NCBI GenBank assembly: GCA_946406115.1
Contig: OX291553.1
Coordinates: 14,637,001-14,701,000 of the forward strand
Origin: Apoda limacodes
Taxonomy: Eukaryota > Arthropoda > Insecta > Lepidoptera > Limacodidae
Direction: 5' to 3'
DNA length: 64,000 nt
Part shown: positions 49,009 through 62,086 of the stretch, one piece after another
How positions within the stretch are numbered: position 1 is the stretch's first letter
Layout of the letters: each line of letters starts with the position of its first letter
Made by a program: the position numbers and the translations under genes
The notes under the pieces: generated by a model
The model's input: the letters and a program-made list of their open reading frames with translations, nothing else
Databases searched by the model: none
Told to the model about the DNA's origin: nothing

Positions 49009-52000
49009 ATGAGTTACGTGACGAAGAAATCCAAAGTCAATATGAAGGCAGCAATAATATCACTTTTCACTTTGCTCTCTATTTCTTGTTGCTATGGCGA
49101 CCAAGTAGAAGAAGCCAATATACAATTAAGCCATTTTATAGCTGATTTGTGGCTGGAGGGAGCTGATGTTTTAAAAGTCTTGTGGCGAGATTGTTCAAAA
49201 AAGGTATAAATTTTTAGGGCTCCGTACCTCAAAAGGAGAAAACGGAATTGAACGGTAATTGAATGTGACGTAATTCGATGTGCGGAAGAACATTTTTCAG
49301 CTAGAAAGTTAATTTTGTCCTTTAAACCGATTTTACCTAAAAAACATTTGGAAAAAACAAGAAAAATCTTCCAAGACTGAATTTCTCATTACGGACGAAC
49401 TTACAGCATACAAGTTCAGCTCAGAGACCATTAGTACTAGAAAGTTATGATTTGGCATGAGTGCACGAAGTAGTAAAATAAATAAAAAAAAAAACATTTT
49501 CTTAGGGTACCTCCGATAATTGATAGAATCACGCGTTACTTTGCGCAAATTCATTATTATGATAAAATATTAATACCTTGCAAGGTAACAATATTTTATC
49601 GTACCTACGATACACGTAAATTATACAATTATTACATTATTTACTTAATATTATGAACAAAAATAGTAAAATTATATCGTAAAAAATTAAGCGATTCACA
49701 AAGAATATAATTTTAGCTTTGCACATATGTATTTACACTTGTATGTACAATGATTGAATTGCACGAATCTCTCCTACTATGCACTTTTTCTTTGCTTAGT
49801 GACAAGGATACTCAGGGCCTTAGAGAGGAAAATTTTATCAAAAGACTTAAGATCAAGGGAAAATTGTAAATAGCTGTTTGAGTACAGAGACAAGGTATCT
49901 ATTAAGGTAATTTTGTACTGAGTGCCCATTATGTTCAGGATGATAGTCATGTAAGCTCCGTTAATCCCCTCTCAGATCTCAATAATCGGCTTTGACAACA
50001 GTACATTGCTTCAGTAGAGCTACACACTACTCGTGCTATATAAGACTTTCTTTTAGACAATTTTTTTTTACATGATATCAAAGAAATTGACATTTTTATG
50101 GCACTGGTGTTTCAGTGGATTTGTAGACTTTCATTTATGTTACTGCAATTATGTTAGTTCTTATATCGGATAAACCAAACGCACAATAGCAGAACTGATT
50201 AAAGAACACATCACTGCTGTAAAGAACTGCCAGACAAATTACTCGCAGATTATGTGATTAACGCTGGTATTAATCACTGGATAGAGCTTCATACCCCACA
50301 AATATCCATCCAGAGGTTCTTCAAGAAAGAAGTTATTTAGATTTCTGAAGGGTCGGCAACGCGCGAGTGATACCCCTGGTGTTGCAAGTGTCCATAGGCT
50401 ACGGTGACCGCTTACCATCAAGCGGATCGTAAGCTTGTTTGCCACCTTAGTGGAATAAAATCCACCAGTGAATAATAAAAAATTAAAGCCAAACTGTCCC
50501 ACCAACGTAGCGAAAATTTGGTGAATTTCAAAACAGTGCTGCTAGAGAAATATGTAACCTGTAGTATGTAGCTTATATGTTTATAAGCTATTTTTAGGAA
50601 GTTTTGTTATATTTCTAGCAAAGACGTACATTCAACTGCACTTTTATATATACATTATCACGCCGCGGTTTGACTCCTCGTCTCCCGAATCCACGACATC
50701 TTCTGATATATTTAATGAAAAATTCTTGTAGGAGCATTTGTTATTTTATTGTTAAATACAGATTAGGTTAAAGAGGTCGAAAATAGACATACAAAAAATA
50801 GAATAAAAAAATAAAAAAAACAAGAGTCAGTATTTGAGAATTAGGCCAAAATGCAAGTAAAAATTAAAAGTAAAGCATTGTAGAGGTCGGCTCCCACCTC
50901 TACAAAGGTTTTTTTATGCTACAACATGCAGGTTCTTTCCAAGTAGTTGTGGTGTAAAAGATATAACTCACATCACAATCTCTTGTTTTGTGGCTATTAT
51001 TATTTTATGAAATCAATGAGCTTCTGTTATGCATTGCAAAATTAAAAAAAAAATATCTTTCCGACTCGATCTGACTGACGCCTAAATTATGTTTTTCGAT
51101 TATATGAATCTGATATACTCTTACTTAAGGAGGTTTTGAACAAAACTTGTTAAATAAGAGCACATTTAAAAAAAAAAAAGTCGGGTTACTACCGTTAGCT
51201 TTTTGGTGAATTCTATGATTTTCAGATCGGATCATTGGCGAATTACATAGCCTGTGATATTTTTTCAGAGTCACAATATTAATTCTTTATAAAATACAGT
51301 ATACTTTGTCTTAAGGTGATGGCATACCCAAACGAGTTAAGTTTGCAGGAATTTGATTACTTTTGTTAGAATCCTCAGTAAACTATTTGACATGAAAAAA
51401 CTATATATATTATAGTTCAAACCTTAATTAAGTGAATTTGCAAATATCATAATTATTTGCCTATTATTCCAGTTGGAAAAAAAATAATTCTGATACTCTA
51501 TTTTTGGGCTTAAATTGAAATTGTTTGGAAAAGTAAGAGTGATGTTCTCTTCATTCTTATTTCATAATATATATATTAATATGACCAATTTAATATGCTT
51601 ATTCATAGTTCTAAATAAATATTTGAAGTTTATACCGACTAAAAACCGAGAATATCAAAATTTTCAACGAGCGATCACGTTTTGACGCCTATCTTACGTG
51701 GAACTGTGTCTCTTTGTAAGCTTCAATAGTGTTATATGTCTTTGTACACTAGTCTAAGCGGCACGCTTTTGCTAGGGTATGCCATAGCCTTAATTGGATA
51801 AGTAGTTTGGTCGCTAGCACTCTTCTTATCAAGCGGCGCCCACGCCTCGACATATGTATTTCAATCTGTTATAGTTTAGCCGTATTAAAGCGACGAAATA
51901 TTTACCGAACCCCCCCATTCACCGAATTCACGTCAATCTCTATCGAGTAAAGTATAGGTAATCATGTGATGGCATGTCCTTTGCTAAAATAACAGATTTC

Positions 52001-55000
52001 TTGCATATAAGCCCTCTTAAGCAGAAAAAGTGGAAACACATAATATCGTTATTATATGAAATAATAACTTCTATCCGGGCAAAATCCAAACAAAGGGTTT
52101 ATTGAATCACAAAAACTTCGTGGACTGGACCGTAAGTGAAGCGTAATTACTAATATACCTTGTATTTATCCAATTCTATTATTTTTCTATTACAAGTAAA
52201 TAAGAGTTAGGCTAACAATATTTATTGGTAGAGTATAGACACGAATAAAAGCAGAAAGAGTCCACTACGGTTATGACACAAATCAATTTACAGTAAAAGT
52301 GATCTGATTTTAGATCATTCGTGAACAGCAGGTCCAGGTGGATTATAAATGGACATCAATTTTATTTTTTTAAATATAGAAAATAAATAACAAACTAAGC
52401 AAAGCTTGTGCTATACATACATACAACGGATACAAAAACATATATATGTGCTTTTTTAATACATACATATTATACATAGAAAACACCCAAACAGAATTAA
52501 TAAATGTTTTTAAATGTAATATAATTGTCTTATGCGGAAATCGAACCCACGCCCCTCGAGCCGAAAATAAGGGATAATAAATAATATACCGCTTCTTCAG
52601 AATCTCTGGGTATCTGAATTGTATGGAATAATAACTTTTAGCTTGGTTCCACTTCTAGAATTGTTTGATCGACTGTTACTTTGATTAATGTAGACACTAG
52701 TAGATCCAGAAAACATACTCTAGGAAGGAACGTTTCCAAATAATGTATCTATTTATTTAAATTATTACATTAATATACTTTACAGACTAGTGAATTTGTA
52801 CAACGTCAAGTGCACACACTGAATAACTTCACCTACAGAGACTTGCACATACACATTCAGCAATCATTGATTCTTACAAGCTTACTAAAACAAACCTCGC
52901 ATTTTGGCCATTAATATTGTTTAGAGATCGCTGAGCTCGCGAAATCGGAGCTTCGCGCAGTGCGTAATGCCCGATTGACATCGGTCATGTATTACTACAG
53001 TAAGTAAGTAAAAAAACAGTGGGTAAGGACAGATGTCTAAACCGATTAGACAGTGGGCGAGTAAACTTAGCTGGCAAGCTGCCTTTCCAGTTATTTTTTG
53101 CTCTTTCAGCCCCCGCGTGGCACTTGACTTGCCAAATAGCGAAACCTAAACACTCAAAATAAGTACGGATGTGCGATACTTTTATAAATAAACTTATTTT
53201 ATATACCTAGTTTGTAAATAATGGCTTAGTGGCCGGAGGAAACTATCTCGTTACATATTTACTAATAAAATACATAATCAAGTTACGGAAATGAATATGC
53301 AACACCCAAATTCAAAGATACAGGGAGTAGAGAATACCCAAGGTTGTTGAATAATTTATTTCGCAAACGACTTAAAAAATTCATTTTTTTTTATTTCAGC
53401 TTATAGATGTCAAAGACGTTATTGATCAACGGGAATATTTTCCTAAATTCCTAAGGTGTATGAAGAGGAAAACACTAAGAGCCCTAGACCGTTCATTGAG
53501 TACCGATGTGGTGCCTATATTTGACGGAATCAACTTAGTCAGATTTGAACTGGTGGACCGTTCTGGGAATATTATGCCTGATAATCACACCAGGTAACAA
53601 ATTCATTTCAGACTATAAACTAGAGTATATATTTATTGGGACATAAGAGTAAACTTTTAATATCAATATAACCTGGGTTCATCATATATTTTTAGATATT
53701 TGTTTAAAATATAATACGAATAAGCTACTTACTACTACTAACATACTACTAACTAACACTAGCTTTTGCCCATGACTACGCCCGAGTTAAAGTCGGTTAT
53801 TAGCGTGGAATGTCTACGGCAAGTCTTTGATTACAGCATGAAAGTTTGTTACAGCAAGCTAAAGCTACAGTTAGTCTTCGTGGAATTATGTTAAGTTATT
53901 CTTGTGGTAATTTATCCGGGATAAAAACAAGCCTTAGTTCTTCTCTTTCCTCTCAACGAACTCTGTGCTGAAAATCAACTGAATTGTTTGCTCCGTACCG
54001 ATGACGTTGTGTAATGTCAAACAAACACACTTTCATGAATTAGTTTCAATTACAAAATTAGAGAGAAACGGCTCCAATGATTTTCATGAAATGTAGTATG
54101 CAGGTTTCATTTTTCGAAAACGTCGTTTTATCCGTTTTCTTCGGCAATGATAAACTGAAAAATATGACTCTTCCCGACATCTATACCGACACAGCAACGC
54201 TAAAGCTACTTGACAATAGATGGCTGAAATATGAACAGCATTATATGTAGGTATGTATTAAAAGTTAAAACTAAGTTTTGTAATATAGTTGTATAAGTTA
54301 GGTATATCGTTTAGATATATCGCCATGACATCCCGGTGAAATAGAGTCCTTACAATATATTATAATACTTGTATCGATGTCCGGAAGACGTCTGCTATTA
54401 AATGTAGTGGTCTTCCAATCGCCCATAGGCTATGGTAACCGATTATTAGGAGGGCCAAGGCATTTTCAACCTTAGTCATACAAAATCTCTGGTTTCCACT
54501 GTCAGGTCCTCAACAAAAGTATGTGGTCTCACCTTGGAACTAAACTTTTTTATAAAAAAATCATCAATATAGATAATAAACAATGAAAAAATTGAATACA
54601 GTTATGTCAATGGCTTAGAATTATTGAGGAACATATGGAGATAATTTGGTCCTCGATCCAAGTGGTGTAAGTGGTATGTCATAGGTATACCATGTCCCGG
54701 GTTCGGTTATAATTTGTGAAGCGTAGAGTTGTATTAACTCTGGATGACCCCGTAACTTTGGTAGGCTATCTATCTTTCATCTTTGTGGGGCTTTGTTGTC
54801 TGTCAGTTTGTCTGTCAAAACCTTTTTCATAGTAACGCGAAAAGGTATCAATTTGAAATGAATATCAAATACTAAGGTCTACAATCTGTTGAAGCTGTAA
54901 ATAATCAAACTTCTAAGTCAACGTAATAAAAAAAATACGGCCGAAATACGGCCATTTTTGTCGCATTCACAAATAAATCAAACCTATGGGGTACGTCTCG

Positions 55001-58000
55001 TTATCCTAGAATCATAAAATTTGACACGAAGCAATGTCTTACATCACAAATGAACGGAAAAATTCTAAATTCGTTAATTTGTATTTAAATTAAAACATTA
55101 AAAAAAAAGCTTGCCTGTTTGTCTGTCAAGACCCTTTTACTCAAAAACGCATGGCGATATCAAGTTGAAATTAATATCAAATACTAAAGAATACAATATA
55201 ATTTTTCATATTAAACTGGATGACACATAATGACAGTAAGCAACTTTATCAATCCCTCTAGGTTGTCTTGGAAGCTGCTGCGTAAAAGACACAGGAATTC
55301 TTGCATTCTATAGGTTTTGTTACATGGAGTTCATGAAATGGTGCAGCTACAAAGTCAGAATTGGGTGCATAATAACGGTCTTCCCTCTCCTCATATTGGT
55401 TCACTTTTATAGTCACAAATACTATAGCGAAGGCTCTTAGCCTCGGTTGTGAGATTTGTATTCCACGCCGTTGTCTAGCGAGTCTTGGGTCAAAAGCAAG
55501 TGTTATCATGGTCTTAGCTTTATACCATATCTGATAGGCAATAACTGAGACACCATACTAATTTTGTATGAATTTGTACATATAAAAATGGGATAGATAT
55601 GATAAATTACTAATAGAGTATTTATTAAAATTAGCTTTCTGGCCTATATCGCCCTTTGCAGATAATAAATAGATCCATTCAATACTAGATTAAATTGTTA
55701 ATTTTAAAGGCATAAAAGTCATATATAGTCATGTGACAAACACATACACGGGGTATTTATTACTTTGGAGTTTTGAAGGAAATATTATGTTATATTATAT
55801 TAAAGTAACTCCTTCATCTGCCTTATCTCTTAAAGACGCTACGACGTAAAAATTGACAGAATAAAATTTCCGATTAATAATTTTGTTACTGTAAAAGAGA
55901 TAGGTGTCAGAGAAACACTCCCTTTGCATCTGATGTTTTAGATTGTCAACAATTATTAAATATGAGAAAAAAGCGATGACAGCAATTCTGAGACCATTAA
56001 CTGGAAACGAAGTTTAGAATATAATATTTTCTTCTCGCTGGTGTATGGATTATTTATTTATTTTTTATCTTTATATTAAAGATCTACTTAGGGACATTGA
56101 ATCAAGCGTGAAATTATTCCAGAATCTTTCTTTATCCTACGTCTGTTACAAGGAAAACGACGGAAGTAAAACTCATGAAAATCGTTTTTCTTTGACAATT
56201 TGTACAATCTTTTCACAACTAAAAATGAATTACGTTCGATTTTAATGATATTTATATAGGAACACTTTGAAAACGTTTCCACTTGTGAAGAAAATCAAAT
56301 ATTTGCAAATTATTTTATCTTTTATGACAGAAAATAGGCTTTATAAGGATTCAGAAGATGTTCTTTATAAAACAAAAAAAAACACTTTAAAATGATAAAT
56401 AATTAATGAGCAAGAGACACACTCAAATGTAAACAGTATCTGGCCATTCCATATTATGTAATTCATGACGTAAAATAGATATATAGAAAATAATATTATT
56501 ATTTTTCATTTGTGTAAAAGAAATTGAACACCATATATAATAGTCTGTTTGTAAAGTGATGCATGACTTTTTTGAAACGAATTTTTCTTTAGAATTTTAT
56601 TTACGCAGGGTTTTAAATGAAACCATATTTTATGACATTACCTCGTATAGAAAATAAGTTTGTTTAATCATTCATGAAGTCAGAGTTAAATAAGAAGAAC
56701 ACATGTCATGAGGAAATCCTGACGTTTCTATCAACAAACATGTGTCATTCCAGCCATTTCATATCTAAAGCTGCCTATTCTAGCCTTGATTCATTATTTT
56801 TACCACTAAATGTTTCAAATTTTTTTATTATTTTTGTTTCTCCAATTTCAAGAAAGATGAATTTTACTAGAACTTTAGCAATTTCAAAATTTATTTCTTT
56901 TTAATTACGTTTTTTTACTCCTGAATAATGTAATTGGTAATTGTTCACGTCTTCAGCCTGTAATTACTCGTACATTCCCTTCCTTTTATATTGCATAACA
57001 ATTTATTGATTACATTTTCTTGAATTTCTTGCAGTACGTGGACTGAGAACGAATTGGAAAAAGAAGAATGGCGAGCATTAGCAATAAAAAGAATTGCGAA
57101 AGTCCTGCGCACACATGTGATAAAATTTGAATTAGATGACAAAAAAGCTGCTGAAAAAGGTTAAATTGTATTCATTTAATTAATTTTAAGTCAATAATGA
57201 AATATTTTATAAAAATGTATTAAAATTTCATAGATGACAATAGAGTGATCTATGGTCATTGGATTTCTAAACAATAAATTACCTATCCCTTGTATAAAAT
57301 TTACCTTCTTTCATATACTACAATCATTTTTTACTTTTAAACTGGTTTAAACTATATTTATTAAACTGAAATAATTATGTGCTGGTTACCTTTTGAATGA
57401 ATTGGTTCTTAATTTCTACAGTAGTAGTGTAGAGTAGAGTTGGGTATTTCTGGTAATAACAGTAACATATACTTAAACGTAAGAAATTCAACATATTCAA
57501 AATGTTACCATGTAATGAAGAGACTGCGTAATACTTTAGGATTAACAAAATTAAACGTCCATATAATTGTGTGGAATTATAATTTTATTAGGAACAACTG
57601 AGTTTCGTGGCAAGCGTCGTCACCATATGATGACAATGATGTTGTTTGGTATTGTCTCCATTGGAATGGTCCTTGTACCCACGGGCTTCCAGTTCTTAGC
57701 AGTTCTTGGCGGGAAAGCTCTAGTTCTTGCAAAAATGGCGCTTATACTTGCATCTATACAAGGACTTAAAAAGGTTAGTAAAATGAAGCAGCTGCATAAA
57801 GCATCCCTTACTCCCAATAGTTTACTTGAATCTTATAAATCATATCTCATCTCTCTATATTCTAGGTGTGATAATAAAGACAATAATAAATGCATGCTTT
57901 TTTGGTAAAAATTAAATACCACGATCTATCGCTGTTCTACCTCTTTAAAGAGGTTATTTTCTAAAACAATTGACACCGTTTGCCATCGGCAGAAAATTCA

Positions 58001-59947
58001 TCATCAAAACTAAAAACCTAAATGATTTCCCACAGAGCGGTTTTAAAAGCACTTTCTTCCTCGAACGCTTAGACTGTGGATTGAACAACCAAGGTTTTCT
58101 CTAGGAACTACAATATAAATTCCTTTGAGAAAATAGTGACAAAACGCACGAGTAATGCCTCTGGTGTTGCATGTGTCCAAAGGCTACAGTAACTGCCGTA
58201 AGCTTATTTTCCACCTTAGGGCTACTTGCGCTCTTCAGGGTTAGCGCCATTTTTGTCAAGTTATAAAGTTAACCTGAGTCAAAGTCATATTTGTCTTGCG
58301 CTTCTACTTACCGCGGGTCACTGGCGAGTTAAATATTATAAATTTAACCCGCATCCATCGGAGGGTTAAGTAGCTAACTCCGCCATATTGCGCCAACATT
58401 TTTAAGTTAAATTCGTTTTGATAACGGTTTTCTGGTTAAATTTATATTATTTTCCGACTATGAGTAGTTACCTATAACTATAAATAGGTAAGTAGGTAGA
58501 AAACGTTCAATTTTCTGACGAAAACATTTACTAAAACCATTTTAATAGAACTGTGCAAGAATAAAGTGTTTAGGTATTTTAAAAGTATGAGAAAACAAAA
58601 CTATTACTCACTATTCTCAGATAATAATTATAGGTATGTACACTGAATTCCAAGGTTTATTATTTTTGCTTCTGCTGCCTGCAGGCATTCAAGGTACCTC
58701 GGTTTTTTTTTCTATATTCAACACATACACACAGGCAAAGACTCCACCGTAGAAAAAAAAGGAGCAAGAACGAACGCGTTAAGACAATGAAAGATCTTTT
58801 AAAGGTCCATTTTTAACACTTTCTACTTGCACAATTCAAATTAAATAAATATGTAGTGAATAAACCGACAGACTGAGCACCTACGTACGCCTATAATGCA
58901 AAACATGGAATAACACCTTTTTAAAAGCATCTTTCATTCCTAAAACGTCATTCATAAACATCTGGCCATCGGCTGCATGGCATCACGAAGGAGTCGAAGG
59001 ACGACATAATAAAGTATTATCTTTGAAAGTTCATTGTAGAAGAATAACAGAGATTGTAAAAAGAGATAGATTTATTGTATCTAACAAGAGAGAGCGGGAC
59101 CTATATATACTTATGCAGGAATTTCTAATTTAGGCGGTTTATAACAGGATGCACATTTATTTTTATTATGTTGTCACTTCTGAGGAATAGTTGACTTTCT
59201 GCTTCTGCAAGACAATTGACGAGTTATCTAGTTATACATTTGACCCAGGTTTAGTTATTTAGCTAGTTATTTATTTAACCCTGAATCTTCCGCAAGTCGG
59301 CCTTAGTGGTGTATAAAAAATAAATAACGTTTCTATGACCGCTCTAGCCGCTATGCTATACTCAGGTCCCTGATTGCAAACCCGCATTTTATATTTTATA
59401 AATTTATTTAGATTAGCACCTGCAGTATTTTGTTATTAAAGGTAAAGAAATAGCAACATCAGATCTACATGGTAATCCGTTAACAGTTATTCTGTTCCAG
59501 ATTACTTCAAATCCGGTAAACTATGGTTATTATCACTACCCTCCGTATGAACAAATTGAGAGGAGAAGTGACGATGACTGGTTTCTACCCGAAGTTATCC
59601 AAGAAAATCTTCTACCCACAAAAACCGCACGGGCAAATTTAAACCCAGGGACAATAAAAACTGATAAATTGGACAAAATAGAACGCAAAAATACTATTCT
59701 GGAAACCAAGAAAATGGCAAACATAATGACATGGAATCCCGAATTGCCCAAGGCAGTAAAAATTGAATCAGAACCGAGAGTCTATCCAGTTTATTATGAT
59801 TCGTCTGCTTCGTCTGCTGCAATTGATTCTCCAAATCTTTTATTGGATTTAACTACAAAACCTGGAGAAGTTCAAGCTGATTACTCTTTAGATTTTCCCT
59901 ATAATGGATTTCGCTTTCAAAGTCCCACTGTTGTCGTTTCAGCTTGA
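49009..59947 (+). CDS. Osiris-family protein, 5 exons
   Basis: Exons: 49009-49203, 53400-53593, 57035-57159, 57592-57773, 59501-59947; all introns GT-AG and in frame. The protein is 380 residues from 49009, or 369 from the second ATG at 49042, which starts the signal peptide MKAAIISLFTLLSISCCYG. Exons 1-2 carry the two-cysteine region (WRDCSKK ... LRCMKRKTLRALDR) followed by VVPIFDGINLVR. Exon 4 encodes a hydrophobic segment with GKALVLAKMALILA and GLKK. These are hallmarks of Osiris (DUF1676) proteins, insect-specific secretory-pathway proteins linked to cuticle and epithelial differentiation. Exon 5 encodes a 149-codon tail with NYGYYHYPPYE. I found no clear copy of the usual C-terminal AQxLAYxxY-type motif, so this is a divergent member. 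The family usually occurs in clusters, but no second copy is visible here. I do not assign an Osi number. Confidence 0.9.
50320..50460 (+). mobile_element. 3' tail of LINE family A in Osiris intron 1
   Basis: gaagttatttagatttctga to ccaccttagtggaataaaat, plus strand, matching the last 140 bp of the 38-kb copy with few differences, which suggests a fairly recent insertion. Confidence 0.85.
52390..52560 (-). mobile_element. SINE family S copy in Osiris intron 1
   Basis: gcaaagcttgtgctatacat at the 3' end and a box-B-like cggaaatcgaacccacgccc at the head. Box A is not clear. Confidence 0.6.
53755..54240 (-). repeat. Interspersed repeat in Osiris intron 2
   Basis: The 54050-54230 part is the reverse complement of 7270-7500 (shared blocks include ccatctattgtcaa, gttgctgtgtcggt, gggaagagtcatat, cagtttatca). 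The 53755-53900 part has cttttgcccatgactacgcc, gttattagcgtggaatgtct, a block common in lepidopteran repeats. Confidence 0.6.
54750..55520 (-). repeat. Interspersed repeat with internal duplication
   Basis: A block with gtctgtcaaaacctttttca ... atgaatatcaaatactaagg at 54810-54890 recurs at 55120-55195. The minus-strand 83-codon frame at 55258-55509 (FDPRLARQRRGIQISQPRL) lies in the same repeat; I regard it as repeat-borne, not a gene. Confidence 0.5.
57985..59326 (+). mobile_element. Degenerate LINE family A tail in Osiris intron 4, split by a DNA element
   Basis: tgccatcggcagaaaattca through ggattgaacaaccaaggttt, then ctctggtgttgcatgtgtcc to ccacctta at 58218. The end of the tail resumes at 59303 as ttagtggtgtataaaaaata. 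Removing the insert restores the expected CCACCTTAGTGGT junction. Confidence 0.8.
58219..59302. mobile_element. 1,084-bp inverted-repeat element with TTA duplication (PIF/Harbinger-like)
   Basis: Left end GGGCTACTTGCG...TCAGGGTTA; the right end, reverse complemented, is GGCCGACTTGCG...TTCAGGGTTA. The TTA at 58216-58218 is repeated at 59303-59305. A three-base TWA-type duplication is characteristic of PIF/Harbinger. Subterminal GTTAACCTG / GTTATTTAG-like repeats are present and no transposase frame is seen, so it is non-autonomous. Confidence 0.82.
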
Positions 59948-60199
59948 TATTTTTATTCGTCTGGTACGAGCCTTATTTAGTATCATTATTAACTTGAGTT
60001 CGTATTTCTTTAACATATTATATCCAAAGAGGTTTATATTTTTTAATTTATATGAATAGGTTTTATAAAATTGTACCTTGAGATATTAATTAATTATATT
60101 TAGTGAACTAACTGTGAAGACTGAGTTATTAATGCAAACCCAAACTGTATACCATATAACTTTTCTTTATGTTCCTATTTATTTAAAAATTATTCTTTA

Positions 60200-60205
60200 A
60201 ATAAA
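60200..60205 (+). terminator. Candidate Osiris polyadenylation signal
   Basis: AATAAA about 250 nt after the TGA stop, in an AT-rich 3' region. It is the clearest hexamer on the plus strand before the next repeat. Confidence 0.4.
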
Positions 60206-60699
60206 TATTAAAAACAGACAGACCGTTGAGAAAATTCTTAGGTAATTTCGTTAATTAAAACCGATCCGAACAATGGCTCAGTGAAATTTATATAAAAAAT
60301 TAAATAGTCAATTGGATTGCATTTTTCTTGCATTTAAGGAAAAAATATTATACAATATACGAGTATACACACAAAAAATGGTCTGGATTTGACTAAAATT
60401 GAGTAATGTAAATTTTACGGATATTTTTATTAAATAATAATCTAGCTTTTTTAAATTTAATTTACAATCTTAGAAAAAGCATTATTTAAATCGTTAAAAA
60501 ATTGTGTCTCTTATCTTTAAAGAGTAAAGAGGACACCTTGGCAGGTCAGCAAATAATACAATGTTATGATTTTTAACGTCATACGAGAGATCATTAATGT
60601 AAAGAAATAAAAAAGAACTTTAACTTGAGCCCTAAGAGTCCCCGAAGAGAAGTCCCCATAGTGACTGCGGATCCCGGAGATCTTTCGCCTTTTATATTT

Positions 60700-60950
60700 T
60701 TTTTCTGTACTCTGCTAGTCATGTAGGAGGACAAAAGGTCAAGAGTCTTTCCCCTAAAACTATAGAAATGATTCTTCTTGATAAATTCTCTGGTTCGACA
60801 TAGTCAAATGCCTTACATAAATCGCAAAACACTACATGAATCATGTTAATCTTCTCAGGCTTCAAATATATTCTTTGACAGTGCCACTCCTGCAGCCACT
60901 GTGGAACGACCCTTCGTAAAGCTGAACTGTTTACTACTGAATTATTTAAC
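60700..60950 (-). mobile_element. LINE reverse transcriptase fragment
   Basis: The minus-strand frame encodes HVVFCDLCKAFDYVEPENLS, a match to the CDLSKAFDCV-x-H-x-x-L block of RT domain 3/A in Jockey/RTE-type LINEs. No neighbouring RT blocks survive. Confidence 0.7.
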
Positions 60951-61227
60951 AATACAAAAATGGCTTAACCTTATTAAGTATTATTTTTTATATTAAATAC
61001 CTGATTCAAAAAGAGTTATAAGTTTCATCTCATCAGAAAACACACTATCAACACAACAATTATAAATTAAAGCTCAGTGTTGTGCTTTTATATGGATAAT
61101 TGAGTTAATGGTTTTTGCGGGAAGTCCTCAAAGATCTGTAGAGTTTTTCATTTCAAATGTTCGATATATTTTTATCATATCTATTTATATTCAGCAACAA
61201 AAAATAGCACCGATACACGATCCAGTT

Positions 61228-61672
61228 TACCGTCAAGTTTGCAGCGCACTTGAAGCGGCGTCCGGTAACCTTAACGGTGTATGGCTATCAGCGTGCATGA
61301 CAAGTCTACTTGAAGCAAAAATTTAATTTTAATTCTGCCGACTTGATCAAGTTTGCAGCGTCATGTAAACTTGAACGTGTGTATGAGCGGTCAAGTATGC
61401 ATGATGTTAGTGGGCATCAGCAGGCGAAGATACACGCACGCATGTGACGAGCGCCATGCCTCAGAATACTGCGCGCTATAGAGAACTTCTCACCGAGTTG
61501 ATTAACATTTACAGAATAGAACAATTTATATGAGATATTTTTTTCGTGTTATTAACCAGTTTGTCTGTTTTCTTAGTTGCTAGTAATAAGCTTAATATGG
61601 CTAACACGTCGACATTTATCACTGGTGACGCCATGGATTCAATTGGTGCGGCATCATGCAAACTAGACGGTG
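61228..61672. mobile_element. Possible DNA element with CCGTCAAGTTTGCA ends
   Basis: ACCGTCAAGTTTGCAGCGC at the left and, reverse complemented, ACCGTCTAGTTTGCATGATG at the right. Further copies of AAGTTTGCAGCG and TGTAAACTTGAACG occur between. No clear target duplication. Confidence 0.4.
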
Positions 61673-61794
61673 AAATGATCGTAAGTGGTTTATATGGATG
61701 TAATGTAACAGAATGAAATACTTACGTTTCTGGCATTACGCAGAAATTCCCGTAATTTTTATCTTGTATAATTGACTTGAAACGAATATGTAGA

Positions 61795-61985
61795 AGATCT
61801 GGGAGTGCTGCTAGACTCAAAATTACATTAAGAACAGCATATAAATACCATTCTGGACAAAGCTTTCCATATGTTTGGTCTTGTCGCGAGATACTCATAT
61901 GATTTCAAACGTACTTCTACTTTCTTACTCCTTCATAAATCACTTATAGGTTCCCAGATGGAGTATGTCTTACCAATCTGGAACC
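61795..61985 (+). mobile_element. Jockey-like LINE RT C-terminal fragment
   Basis: The plus frame reads LGVLLDSKL in one frame, then MFGLVARYSYDFKR and LIGSQMEYVLPIWNP, the conserved block after the RT palm. It has one frameshift and is truncated at both ends. Confidence 0.7.
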
Positions 61986-62086
61986 CTATTTTCCATGTCA
62001 TGTTCCTGCACAATATATGCAATAACTGGTATGACTGTATAGATCTGAGCAATAAGCTGTGGTACATAGTGTCACGCACTGTACAG

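Larger units (their letters stand above)
59948..61227. other. Osiris 3' region and spacer
   Basis: The 3' UTR probably ends near 60.2 kb. Beyond it is AT-rich DNA with only the RT fragment at 60.7-60.95 kb. Confidence 0.45.

Noticed and set aside
55258..55509. 83-codon minus frame inside Osiris intron 2 as a nested gene
   Set aside because: It adjoins and shares the layout of an interspersed repeat; kept only as a repeat.
57567..57908. 113-codon plus frame as a separate membrane-protein gene
   Set aside because: Its coding part is Osiris exon 4 (57592-57773); the remainder is intron read-through.
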